Position numbers and translations under genes: made by a program
Assembly: GCA_021737185.1 (NCBI GenBank)
Contig: JAIPEL010000009.1
Coordinates: 1-64,000, forward strand
DNA from: Desulfobacterales bacterium
GTDB lineage: Bacteria; Desulfobacterota; Desulfobacteria; Desulfobacterales; CAFBRK01
Length of the DNA stretch: 64,000 nucleotides
Direction of reading: 5' to 3'
Part shown: piece after piece, positions 18,461 through 27,563 of the stretch
Numbering within the stretch: position 1 is the first letter of the stretch
Layout: every line of letters begins with the position of its first letter
Notes under the pieces: model-generated
The model's input: only the letters and a program-made list of their open reading frames with translations
What the model was told of the DNA's origin: nothing
Databases searched by the model: none

Positions 18461-19063
18461 ATGCTGAACCCGTTATCTGAATCCACCGTCTGCGGCCGGC
18501 CCCTGGCCGAATGCCTGCAGATGATCGAGGCGTTTCACGGCTTTCAGGCCCCCGGCCTGGTGCTGGGCATGTACATGGTGGACTGGGCAAAGGGGCTCAT
18601 CGGCCCGGAAGTCGAAGCCGACGCCGTCGTGGAGACCCGCCACTGTCTGCCCGACGCCGTCCAGCTCTTTACCCCCTGCACGGTGGGAAACGGATGGCTC
18701 AAAATCGTCGATTGGGACAAGTACGCGCTTACCCTCTACGACCGGCGCGAACGCAGCGGGCATAGGGTCTGGCTCGATCTGGAAAAAGCGCGCTCTTTTC
18801 CGAAGCTGCACAATTGGTTCATGCGGCAGGTCCCGAAACAGGAGCTGCCCCTGGAGGAGCTTCTCCCCGTGATTCTCGCCGCCGGCCGGAAGGTTCTCTC
18901 CGCCCGGGCCGTGGTGCTGACAGACCTTTACCGGCGGTGCAAAAAGGCCGGCATCAACATCTGCCCCTCCTGCGGCGAGGCGTTCGCCGCCCGATACGGG
19001 GAGCGATGCGCCGCCTGCCGGGGCGATGGATATTGTTCACCTGCCGGCAGGATCCTTGGCTAA
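18461..19063 (+). CDS. FmdE-family protein with C-terminal zinc ribbon
   Basis: IEAFHGFQAPGLVLGMYMVD...DAVQLFTPCTVGNG; CPSC...CAAC ribbon. Confidence 0.78.
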   Translation: MLNPLSESTVCGRPLAECLQMIEAFHGFQAPGLVLGMYMVDWAKGLIGPEVEADAVVETRHCLPDAVQLFTPCTVGNGWLKIVDWDKYALTLYDRRERSGHRVWLDLEKARSFPKLHNWFMRQVPKQELPLEELLPVILAAGRKVLSARAVVLTDLYRRCKKAGINICPSCGEAFAARYGERCAACRGDGYCSPAGRILG

Positions 19064-19154
19064 TCGCGCATCTTGACAGTGCCCGATTTTTCATTCCGCT
19101 GCTGATACATACCGTTTGCGGTACAATGACATCACCGGATCAAAGGAGGACAGG

Positions 19155-19712
19155 ATGAAAGCCACCCAGGAGCTGAAAAACGAACATCACGGTATCGAAC
19201 AGATGCTGCAGGTCCTTGACGCCATATCCGCAAAACTGGGGCGAGGCGAACCTCTGCCCGCCGAGCATATGGACGGGATCATGGAGTTTCTGACGGTTTT
19301 CATCGACAAGTGCCATCACGGCAAGGAAGAGGAATTTCTGTTCCCGGCCCTGGAAGCGGCCGGGGTGCTGCGGGAGGGCGGCCCGATCGGGGTTCTTCTG
19401 GTCGAACACGATGAGGGCCGCCGGCTGGTGTCCAAACTCAAACAGTGCGTATCGGATCACCGTTCCGGCGACCAGCAGGCCGCCGTCGGCATTCAGGAAA
19501 CTGTCACAGCGTATGTAAACCTGCTGCGGCAGCACATCACCAAGGAGGACACCGTCCTTTTCCCCATGGCGGATGCCAAGCTCGACGCCGTCAGTGACAC
19601 GGTGCTTTTCGAGGACTTCGAGCGGCTGGAGCGCGAACGCATCGGGGCCGGAAGGCACGAAGCTTTTCACGCCCTGCTGGACCAATTGCAGGGGATCTAT
19701 CTTGACGAATAG
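19155..19712 (+). CDS. Hemerythrin HHE cation-binding domain protein
   Basis: LKNEHHGIEQML...KCHHGKEEEFLFPAL...LVEHDEGRR...HITKEDTVLFPMAD. Confidence 0.9.
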   Translation: MKATQELKNEHHGIEQMLQVLDAISAKLGRGEPLPAEHMDGIMEFLTVFIDKCHHGKEEEFLFPALEAAGVLREGGPIGVLLVEHDEGRRLVSKLKQCVSDHRSGDQQAAVGIQETVTAYVNLLRQHITKEDTVLFPMADAKLDAVSDTVLFEDFERLERERIGAGRHEAFHALLDQLQGIYLDE

Positions 19713-19727
19713 AAGGGAAGGAGCTGC

Positions 19728-20753
19728 ATGAACGGTAACATCCCTGGCAATCTCCTGACCACCGCCATGGCCGTGATGCCGCATACCAACGTGTCGCGTG
19801 CCCTCGACATGGCCCTGTCACTGGATGTGCCCTTCTGGCCCCAATTGCCCAACTACAGCTACTACGAAGACATGTACGTGCAGGCGGCCGAGCATTTTCC
19901 CGGCATCATCCTGGACCTGGACAAGCGTACCCTGCGCTTTTCCATGGACAAGTTCGCCGAAGAGCTGGAAGAGGCGCTGCTGCGGTTTGACGATCCCTCT
20001 TATTTTGATGTCAGCGAGACCTACTCGGCGGTGTACCACCGATTTCTGGCGCTGGATCTCAAAGACAGGCCGGCCATTCGGGGCCAACTGGAAGGTCCCA
20101 TCAGTTTCGGTTTCAACATCCTGGATCAGGATGAAAGGCCCATTCTCTTCGACGACACCATACGGCCGTTCATGCTCGATTTCATGGCCCAGCGGATCAA
20201 CGTGCAGTTGAAGCGCCTGCAAAAACGCAATGCGAATGCCTTCATGTTCGTGGACGAGCCGGGCCTTCAGTTTATTTTCTCGGCCATGGCGGGCTACGGA
20301 GACATAAAAGCCAAGGGTGATCTGGACCAGTTCTTTTCCCAGGTGGACCGGCCCCGGGGCATCCACCTTTGCGGCAACCCGGATTGGGACTTTTTGCTCA
20401 ACATGGACCTGGATGTGCTCTCGCTCGATGTGTACACCAACGCGGAGGTCTTCGCCTCCTATGCCAAATCCATCGCCAAGTTTCTCGACCGGGGCGGGGT
20501 CATTGTCTGGGGCATCGTTCCCACCGGGTTCGAGGCCTTCGCCGAAGAGGAGGTTCCGACCCTGATCGACCGCCTCGAAACGATCTGGAAGGTGCTGTGG
20601 GCCAAGGGTATCGACCGCGAATTGCTGATCTCCCGGGCCATGCTCTCGCCGGCCACCTGCTGCCTGGTCAACCCGGACAAGGAGCGCACCGTCGAGCGCG
20701 CATTTGCCGCCGTCAATCAAATGGCCGGGCGATTGCGGGAAGACTACCTATGA
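19728..20753 (+). CDS. MetE C-terminal-like/UROD-MetE superfamily methyltransferase (core-MetE-like)
   Basis: 341 aa TIM-barrel-like; VDEPGLQ; IHLCGNPDW (HxC) and SPATCCLVN as zinc-ligand candidates; no MetE N-terminal domain. Confidence 0.72.
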   Translation: MNGNIPGNLLTTAMAVMPHTNVSRALDMALSLDVPFWPQLPNYSYYEDMYVQAAEHFPGIILDLDKRTLRFSMDKFAEELEEALLRFDDPSYFDVSETYSAVYHRFLALDLKDRPAIRGQLEGPISFGFNILDQDERPILFDDTIRPFMLDFMAQRINVQLKRLQKRNANAFMFVDEPGLQFIFSAMAGYGDIKAKGDLDQFFSQVDRPRGIHLCGNPDWDFLLNMDLDVLSLDVYTNAEVFASYAKSIAKFLDRGGVIVWGIVPTGFEAFAEEEVPTLIDRLETIWKVLWAKGIDRELLISRAMLSPATCCLVNPDKERTVERAFAAVNQMAGRLREDYL

Positions 20754-20908
20754 CGAGCGACGCGCGAAATCGTTGAACGCGGTGTGTCACGGAGGCAGGT
20801 ATATGTATATGGATGCAATCTACGAAATCTGATCACTGCCGACAGGGAGCGTTCTTTTCGGTTCTGATCAAGCGGCCCCTTATCCTGAGGGCCGCTTCGA
20901 CAGGGAGA

Positions 20909-22639
20909 CTATTCTGCCCCTTTTTTCCGATAGCCGGTCGGCCCATCCGGCCACCGGGACTTTTCGTACCATGCTTTGGGATAGCCGACCTCTTGGGCCA
21001 TCTTCCCCGGGGCGTTGACGTAGCCGTCGTCGTAGCGGGCCACCAGGGTCCAGGCAAAATCCCACCAGTCCCGGACGACTCGTTCGGCCTGATTCCGGCA
21101 GTAGCGAGTGAGCAGCTGTTTTGCCTGTTTCGGGTCCTTTTTGTAGAGGGCATGGGCCTGCTCGTCCATCTGCCGGATCCCTTCGATCGCCGCCAGTTCG
21201 ATCTCGCTTTGCTTCTTGCGGATGTCTTCGATGATGTAGCTGTATTTTACCGCCGCCCAGTTGGCCACGAAGTTAAAGGCCCACCAGGCGCTGTCGCGGC
21301 TGAAGGTCGTCGTATCGCAGGTGTAGTAGGGCGCCGCGATCTCCAAAACCCCGGCGTAAAACGGCACGTAGCAGGTGCTCATCGGCTCGTCCGGACCGAA
21401 CCAGACGATGCCGCCGATTGCGTCCGGCAGCCAGTTCCGGGCTTGGCACACATAGCTGTACCCGCAGCGAAAGATGGAGATCGGCCGCTCCCAGGCCCCC
21501 TTGAGCCTGGCGTTCGGGTCGCCGGTGTCGCCGCTGGCGTCCATCGGACCGGGATACCGGTAGGGAAGGCCGAAGGGGCCTGCCGTAATTCCCTTGGAAA
21601 GGTCGAATTCGGTTCCCTGATAGTGGTCCCGGTAAAGGCTCATGACATCCCGGACGCCGAGCTTTCCGTCCGGCTTGATGGAGAAGGGAAACTTCCTAGT
21701 GTAGCCGTCTTCGACCCAGGGCGACAGGTTCATGGACGGGGCCATGCGCGACTGAAGCCGCCACACCCGGCGAAGGGAGTAATATGGATGGCTGTATTCG
21801 CCCTGGCTCACGGTCTTGAGCCAGTCGAGCTTTCCGTCTTCCGGCTTCCACCAGCCATGCTTTTCGGCGACGGCATGAAGGCCTTTGCAAAAGAGCGTGT
21901 CGGGATCGTCCGGGTCGATCTCGCGGACGCGAAGTTCGTTTGCGGCCACGAAGACTTCCCCGTCGGGCACCTTTTTGGCCACCCACAGACCGCCGGTTCC
22001 TTCGGGGCTGGGCGCCATCTCGATGACCCAGCCTTCGTTCGGATCGCCGATGGGCAGGGTCTCGCCGGTGCCGTAGTAGCCGTAGGTCTCGATCAGCCGG
22101 CCGATGAGATCGACGGCCTCCCGCGCCGTCTTGCACCGCTCGGCCGCAACCCGGCTGAGCTCCGCGCTGTAGAAGATCCGCTTTCCCGGTTCGGGTTCCA
22201 GCGGAACCTTCACCCCGTCGGTGCACTCGCCGAACATGAGCTGGTGCTCGTTCATGATGGCATAGGAGCCGTCGAAGTAGGCGTAGGTGTGGGCCACCTG
22301 GGGGATGTACCCCAGCGGAATGCTCTGGGGTCGGTCCGGATCGACGTAGGTCGGTCCCCTGTCCGTGCCGACATAGCGCCGGAGCTCGTAGCCGTGGTAC
22401 TTGGGTCGGTCTCCCAGCGAAGAGGCGTCGTAGTATACGGGCCTGAGGGAGCCGAGCTCGTGGTCTGCCGCCGGCACGTAGACCAGGCGCTGGTCGAACA
22501 GTTCGCTGTCGTCCGAATGGGCGACCATGACAGAGCCGTCTTCGGAAGCCCCCTTGGTGACCAGCAGGGTGGTGCAGCACAGGCCGGTGGCGGCAGCGGC
22601 CAGGCTCAGGAAAAGAGCGATGGCGATCCATTTTTTCAT
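20909..22639 (-). CDS. C69 family dipeptidase (PepD-like), secreted
   Basis: Signal peptide followed by CCTTLLVTKGASEDGSVMVAHSDDSE, typical C69 nucleophile region. Confidence 0.85.
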   Translation of the reverse strand: MKKWIAIALFLSLAAAATGLCCTTLLVTKGASEDGSVMVAHSDDSELFDQRLVYVPAADHELGSLRPVYYDASSLGDRPKYHGYELRRYVGTDRGPTYVDPDRPQSIPLGYIPQVAHTYAYFDGSYAIMNEHQLMFGECTDGVKVPLEPEPGKRIFYSAELSRVAAERCKTAREAVDLIGRLIETYGYYGTGETLPIGDPNEGWVIEMAPSPEGTGGLWVAKKVPDGEVFVAANELRVREIDPDDPDTLFCKGLHAVAEKHGWWKPEDGKLDWLKTVSQGEYSHPYYSLRRVWRLQSRMAPSMNLSPWVEDGYTRKFPFSIKPDGKLGVRDVMSLYRDHYQGTEFDLSKGITAGPFGLPYRYPGPMDASGDTGDPNARLKGAWERPISIFRCGYSYVCQARNWLPDAIGGIVWFGPDEPMSTCYVPFYAGVLEIAAPYYTCDTTTFSRDSAWWAFNFVANWAAVKYSYIIEDIRKKQSEIELAAIEGIRQMDEQAHALYKKDPKQAKQLLTRYCRNQAERVVRDWWDFAWTLVARYDDGYVNAPGKMAQEVGYPKAWYEKSRWPDGPTGYRKKGAE

Positions 22640-22969
22640 GGTGCAGTCCTTTCGGTTACATTGCCGGCGAAAGCCTCCAACGATGCCGGAAGGCCCGGAG
22701 AGTGTCGCACGCTCCGGCGCGAACCGGGGGTAGACAGATCACCGGTACGCCAATCTTGCCGGATTGTCCAGTTTCCCGTTGATACTCATTTGATGCCTGC
22801 TGGTCCATTCGCCCGTTGGAGCATAGGAGTAGGAGATGTCGAACGCCGGATACAGGCGCCACTCTCCTTGCCGGTTATTGATGCCATCCTTTCTCCGCAG
22901 AAATCAACGGAATGATGATCGCATTGATGCGTCTGCTTGTGGGATCGAGGTTGTCCTTTTTCCGGAAAT

Positions 22970-23003
22970 AAAAAAGGCCGGTTCGCCAGAACCGGCCTTT
23001 TTT
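22970..23003. terminator. Bidirectional rho-independent terminator (downstream of tRNA-Ala on the minus strand)
   Basis: aaaaaaggccggtt-cgccag-aaccggcctttttt, 14-bp perfect stem with A/T tracts. Confidence 0.85.
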
Positions 23004-23012
23004 ATTTCTTGG

Positions 23013-23085
23013 TGGAGCTGAGGGGGATCGAACCCCTGACCTCATGACTGCCAGTCATGCGCTCTCCCAGCTGAGCTACAGCCCC
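23013..23085 (-). tRNA. tRNA-Ala (anticodon GGC)
   Basis: ggggctgtagctcagctgggagagcgcatgactggcagtcatgaggtcaggggttcgatccccctcagctcca on minus; loop CTGGCAG; all four stems formed. Confidence 0.93.
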
Positions 23086-23241
23086 CGAAGTGAGTCTTCC
23101 TCCTTAATAGACGGTTTCGGAAGTGTCAATACCAAATTTTGGACCGCCCGCTCGAGCCCCCGCCAAAAGAAACAGTCATGACAGGAGCCGAACAATTTCC
23201 AGCCATGGTCAAAAATTTGAAACGCGGGCAGCCTGCAATCC

Positions 23242-23270
23242 TTGACAAGTTTGGGAAGGACGAATAAAAT
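23242..23270 (+). promoter_or_regulatory. Sigma70-like promoter
   Basis: TTGACA-N17-TAAAAT upstream of the 23357 ORF. Confidence 0.55.
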
Positions 23271-23356
23271 TATAAATTTGCAAGAACATAGGCGCTTGAT
23301 TTGATTTGAAAAGCGATGGAGATGCCCCGTTTTGAACAACGGTTTGGGAGGATGAC

Positions 23357-23605
23357 ATGAAATACAATCCTTATGCTCCTTACCCGGAAGGGAACCGGAA
23401 CGACGAAGGCAGCGAAGCGATGTACAAGGAGTTCGATGCCACCGAGCTTTACTGCCCGAATTGCAAAAGCGCGGTTCCGGTGCGCAAGCGCCTGCTTTTG
23501 GTGCTTCCCGAAGGGGACAAATATGAATATCTTTGCGCTTATTGCACCGCGTCGCTGGGGAGCAAACTCGACAAAAACAGCAAGCCGACCTCCCTGTTGA
23601 TCTGA
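23357..23605 (+). CDS. Small hypothetical zinc-ribbon protein
   Basis: CPNC...CAYC knuckles; upstream promoter and gaggatgac RBS-like sequence. Confidence 0.6.
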   Translation: MKYNPYAPYPEGNRNDEGSEAMYKEFDATELYCPNCKSAVPVRKRLLLVLPEGDKYEYLCAYCTASLGSKLDKNSKPTSLLI

Positions 23606-23688
23606 AACAGCAAAAGGAAGCCGGCCGGGCGAACAGGCGTTTGCCTGCTGCGGTTTCCACTACATGCGCTACGAAGGGACTTTATTTC

Positions 23689-25584
23689 ATGCTCAGGAAA
23701 ATGAGGGATTACGCCGGCAGTTGGATGATCAAATTCATCCTCGGGGCGATCGTTCTGGTCTTTGTCTTCTGGGGGGTTGGAAGCTTTGACTCCGGAAACG
23801 CCGCCAAGGTGGCGGTCGTCAACAAACGCGTCATCACCGTTGAAGAATACCGAGAAGCATACAACAATCTCGTGGAGCAGATGCGCCGCAGTTTCGGCGG
23901 CAACCTCGATGATGACATGCTCAAGGCGCTGAACGTACGCCGGCAGGCCCTGGACAGGCTTATCGACGAAACGCTGCTCCTACAAGAAGCCGAGGACCTC
24001 GATTTCAGGGTCACCGACGAGGAGCTTGCCTCTGCGATTCGCAACATCGAGGCGTTCCAGCAGGCCGGCGTTTTCGACAGCCGACTGTACCAGAACATCC
24101 TCAGCCGCCTCAGGATGACTCCAGAACAGTTCGAGATCGCCCAGAAAAGGGCGATGCTTTCTGCCAAGGTCAGGGATTTCGTCACCCGGACCGTTCAGGT
24201 TTCCGACGCCGAGCTTTCTAGCTGGTACCGCTGGCAGAATGCCCAGGTCGATCTGGCGTTCGTTCGTTTTGCCCCGGCTGCTTACAGCTCGGTCACCGTT
24301 TCCGAAGAAGACGTCAAGCGCCGCTTCGGAGAAAATCCGGAGGCCTATAAGACGGAAAAGATGGTCAAAGTCCGCTACCTGAAAATCGCTCCTGAAGATT
24401 TTCTGTCTCAGGTGTCCGTGCTGTCCGAAGACCTGAAGAGGTACTATGAGGAAAACCCGGAAGAATTCCATCAGCCGAAAACCGTCGAGGCGCGGCATAT
24501 TTTATTCAAGGTGGCCCAGGAGGCCGACGAACAAGCGGTTGAGGAAAAACGGAAAAAGGCGTTGGAAGTCTTGAAAAAGGCCCAGGCCGGAGAGGATTTT
24601 TCCGAACTTGCCGAACGCTACTCCGAGGGGCCGTCCAGGAACCAGGGGGGGTATTTGGGCACTTTCAGCCGCCAGGAAATGGTTGCCCCCTTTTCGGAAA
24701 AGGCGTTTTCCATGAGCGCCGGAGAGGTGGACGGCCCTGTGCGCACCCGGTTCGGGTGGCACCTGATCAAGGTGGAGAAGGTCAACGAGGCATCAAAGGA
24801 GACGTTTGAAGAGGCCAGAGAAAAGATCCGAAAAAAGCTTGCCCTTGCCGAGGCCAGCAATCTGGCCTATGACGCGGCCGGCGAGGTGTACGATGTCTCC
24901 TTCGAAGGCGACGATCTGCTTCAGGCCGCAGAAGAGCGCGGTCTTTCCTTGAAGACGACCGATTTTTTCACAAGGACCGGCCCGGATATCGACATTGAAA
25001 ATCGGGTCGAATTTGCCCGCGCCTCCTTTGCGCTGGCGCCGATGATGATCAGCGAAATCAAGGAGTTTAAAGACGGCTACTACCTTTTGCAGTTGGTGGA
25101 TAGCAAGCCGGCACAGGTCCCGGAATACGACGCAGTGGCGGCAGAGGTGCGGGCCGATCTGATCGCTGAAAAGCAAAAAGAGATGGCCAGGGCAGAAGCC
25201 GAAGCCTTTCTCCAGGCGTTGAAGAAAGACGGCGCGACTATGGCGGAAAAAAGTGCCGCCGAGGGGAAAACCCTGAAGACAACCGGGTTTTTCAAGCGAA
25301 ACGAGCAGATTCCGCAAATCGGCTACGCCCCGGAAATTGCCCAAACCGTATTTCTGCTGACCGAGGACGCTCCGCTGGTGCCGGAAGTCCTCGAGGCAAA
25401 CAACGTTCACTACGTGATTCGGCTTCAAGCCCGCAAGGAGCCGAGCCCCGAGGGATTTGATGCGCAAAAGGACGATATCGCCCAGCGGCTTCTGCAGCAG
25501 AAACGGCAGGAGGCCTTCCAGCAGTGGCTGGCGGATGTAAAGGCTCGAAGCAAGATCGAGATCGAAGATGGCTTTATCGAATAG
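23689..25584 (+). CDS. SurA N-terminal/PpiD-like membrane-anchored peptidyl-prolyl isomerase
   Basis: N-terminal TM MRDYAGSWMIKFILGAIVLVFVFWGVGSF; parvulin domain EARHILFKV...FSELAERYSEGPSRNQGGYLGTFSRQEMVAPFSEKAF...RFGWHLIKVE. Confidence 0.9.
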   Translation: MLRKMRDYAGSWMIKFILGAIVLVFVFWGVGSFDSGNAAKVAVVNKRVITVEEYREAYNNLVEQMRRSFGGNLDDDMLKALNVRRQALDRLIDETLLLQEAEDLDFRVTDEELASAIRNIEAFQQAGVFDSRLYQNILSRLRMTPEQFEIAQKRAMLSAKVRDFVTRTVQVSDAELSSWYRWQNAQVDLAFVRFAPAAYSSVTVSEEDVKRRFGENPEAYKTEKMVKVRYLKIAPEDFLSQVSVLSEDLKRYYEENPEEFHQPKTVEARHILFKVAQEADEQAVEEKRKKALEVLKKAQAGEDFSELAERYSEGPSRNQGGYLGTFSRQEMVAPFSEKAFSMSAGEVDGPVRTRFGWHLIKVEKVNEASKETFEEAREKIRKKLALAEASNLAYDAAGEVYDVSFEGDDLLQAAEERGLSLKTTDFFTRTGPDIDIENRVEFARASFALAPMMISEIKEFKDGYYLLQLVDSKPAQVPEYDAVAAEVRADLIAEKQKEMARAEAEAFLQALKKDGATMAEKSAAEGKTLKTTGFFKRNEQIPQIGYAPEIAQTVFLLTEDAPLVPEVLEANNVHYVIRLQARKEPSPEGFDAQKDDIAQRLLQQKRQEAFQQWLADVKARSKIEIEDGFIE

Positions 25585-25645
25585 AACCGATACGGAAAAG
25601 CCGCCGAATTCGATCTTCCCCCACCGATAAGCGAAAGGGACGGCC

Positions 25646-25879
25646 ATGGGAAAGGTCAAGAAGGAAGCAGATACTTTCAGATTCAGCACAAAAAAATGTT
25701 ATGAATGCTTTACCCACCTTCCGCTCCAAGCCACGGAATGTTATGCCTGCAAAAAAAAGGTCGGAAAGGTAGACAGAAACGGCATTGCAGAGAAACCGAC
25801 CGATATTAAGTCATATGTCGTATTTGCGCTGGCGTTTGCCGCCCTGGTCGTTTTTTTATGGAAAGCTTTCCTAAAGTAG
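25646..25879 (+). CDS. Small zinc-ribbon protein with C-terminal TM helix
   Basis: CYECFTHLPLQATECYACKKKVG, then hydrophobic C-terminus. Confidence 0.6.
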   Translation: MGKVKKEADTFRFSTKKCYECFTHLPLQATECYACKKKVGKVDRNGIAEKPTDIKSYVVFALAFAALVVFLWKAFLK

Positions 25880-25924
25880 TTGCAGCATTGAAAAGGAGTG
25901 CGGCTTCGGAAAGGAACTGACACC

Positions 25925-26503
25925 ATGCCCCGTTTGACCCGGGAGGATCGTCGATATCTATTGAGGCTTGCCCGATCGGCTATTGCCCGAGAACTGGGAG
26001 AAGACGATTTGCACGACCGGATCGGGCAGCTTTCTGACGAACTGAAAACCCCCCAGGGGTGTTTCGTCACGCTGGAAAAGGAAGGCGCCCTCCGGGGATG
26101 CATCGGGGCTCTGGAACCGGTCACCCCCTTGGCCGATGGGGTGGAAGAAAACGCCAAAAACGCCGCTTTTCACGACCCTCGGTTTTCTCCCCTGAAGAAG
26201 CAGGAGTTGGATCAGATCGAGATCGAAATCAGCCGCCTGACCGTTCCGGTCGACCTGCAATTCAGCACCCCGGAAGAACTTTTAGAGAAGCTGAAGCCCG
26301 GTGTCCACGGCGTGATTCTCAAGCGCGGATGGCACCGATCGACTTTTTTACCGCAGGTGTGGGATCAGCTTCCGGACAAGGTCCAGTTTCTGGAGCACCT
26401 GTGCCGAAAGGCCGGCCTGGGGGGGAACTGCTGGAAGGAAAAGGACCTTTCGATCAAGGTCTACGAGGTGGAGCACTTTTCGGAAAAAGAACTCGGCGCG
26501 TAG
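25925..26503 (+). CDS. AMMECR1 domain protein (AmmeMemoRadiSam system protein A)
   Basis: GCFVTLEKEGALRGCIGALEP; NAAFHDPRF. Confidence 0.9.
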   Translation: MPRLTREDRRYLLRLARSAIARELGEDDLHDRIGQLSDELKTPQGCFVTLEKEGALRGCIGALEPVTPLADGVEENAKNAAFHDPRFSPLKKQELDQIEIEISRLTVPVDLQFSTPEELLEKLKPGVHGVILKRGWHRSTFLPQVWDQLPDKVQFLEHLCRKAGLGGNCWKEKDLSIKVYEVEHFSEKELGA

Positions 26504-26583
26504 GCGCTCCGCGCCGCTGGAAAGCGGGGATGCCAGGATCCTTTTACGCCTTTAGCTACGCCGGACAGACCTTTTTTTTTCAA

Positions 26584-26682
26584 ATAGGGATTGTCAAACA
26601 GCTGATCTATGACTTTGAGTTCGCGGGATGCCGGTTCATATCGAGCTCTCTCAAACGGAACGGAAATATGACAATCCCTATA
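26584..26682. repeat. Inverted pair of ATAGGGATTGTCA / TGACAATCCCTATA
   Basis: atagggattgtca 26584-26596 and tgacaatccctata 26669-26682; a further copy at 1735-1748. Confidence 0.6.
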
Positions 26683-26762
26683 AATTCTCATTTCTAAATT
26701 CTAAATGGGCGGCTGCTTTTTTTATGCCGCCCAGCTTCCCCGCCTCCAAGCCTCCTCGCCTT

Positions 26763-27431
26763 TTATCTTGCCACCATTGCCCGCATCATGTCTCCGGCGT
26801 TTTCAGCGTGGTCTGCGATGGCCCCGATGGTCTCGGCGAGCCGGACCATGTGAAACACGGTCACCGGGTCCTTGACTACGTGGAAGACTTTCCGTTTGAG
26901 GGCGGCTTCGAGCCTGTCGGTATCGTGCTCCATCGTTCTCAAGTTGCGGATGATGTCCTTGACCGTTACCCGCTGCTGCTCGGAAAACGACTCGAAATAC
27001 TTGCGCGCTTCGGCCACCATCCGGCTCAACTCTTCAATTGGATCCAGCACCGTGTCGACGAGAATCAAAAAGTCCTTGACCAGTTCTTCGGGGATTCCCG
27101 GCTCGCTGCGAAAGGAAATCCAGTCAAGCGCGTCTTCCACGGTGTCCATCACCTGGTCCTGTTCGCGCAGGTACCTGAAGAGCTGAAACTTGTCTACCGC
27201 CAGCAGCGTCCCCTTGGGCAGATGACCGCGGATTCTTCGTTTGATGGCGTCAGCCACTCGCTCCATTTCGACGACTTCCTGCCGGAACTCCTCGAACCGC
27301 TTGCACCGGTCGGCGACATGGCATTCGATTGCCTGCTGGAAAATCCAGCCGCATTCTTTGACCTTGTCCGCATGCTCCTGGAGCCCGTCAAACGGGGACG
27401 TGATAAATATGGAAAAAAACGGCAGTCGCAT
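26763..27431 (-). CDS. DUF47/PhoU-like phosphate transport regulator
   Basis: TIGR00153-type: FFSIFITSPFDGLQEHADKVKEC...; directly upstream partner is PiT. Confidence 0.87.
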   Translation of the reverse strand: MRLPFFSIFITSPFDGLQEHADKVKECGWIFQQAIECHVADRCKRFEEFRQEVVEMERVADAIKRRIRGHLPKGTLLAVDKFQLFRYLREQDQVMDTVEDALDWISFRSEPGIPEELVKDFLILVDTVLDPIEELSRMVAEARKYFESFSEQQRVTVKDIIRNLRTMEHDTDRLEAALKRKVFHVVKDPVTVFHMVRLAETIGAIADHAENAGDMMRAMVAR

Positions 27432-27563
27432 CTGCGCCTCCCTTCGACCCGAGAGGGTCTCAATGGTCGAACTTCACACTTGTCATGGACACGGCACGGT
27501 TCAGGGCACGGCAGGACGGCTGCGCTTTCCGGCAGCACCCTGTCTCTTTGATGCCATCGCTGC

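Noticed and set aside
20803-20832. Mini-ORF MYMDAIYEI* with a Shine-Dalgarno-like ggaggcagg, stopping at TGA; considered as a second selenoprotein
   Set aside because: Read-through gives SLPTGSVLFGSDQAAPYPEG..., with no family resemblance; no convincing SECIS position. Probably not a gene.
20870-20897. 9-bp hairpin aagcggccc/gggccgctt between convergent genes as a terminator
   Set aside because: No T-tract on either side; not enough to call a terminator.
20813-22915. 700-aa plus-strand ORF antisense to the C69 dipeptidase
   Set aside because: Shadow ORF; the minus strand has signal peptide and C69 nucleophile motif.
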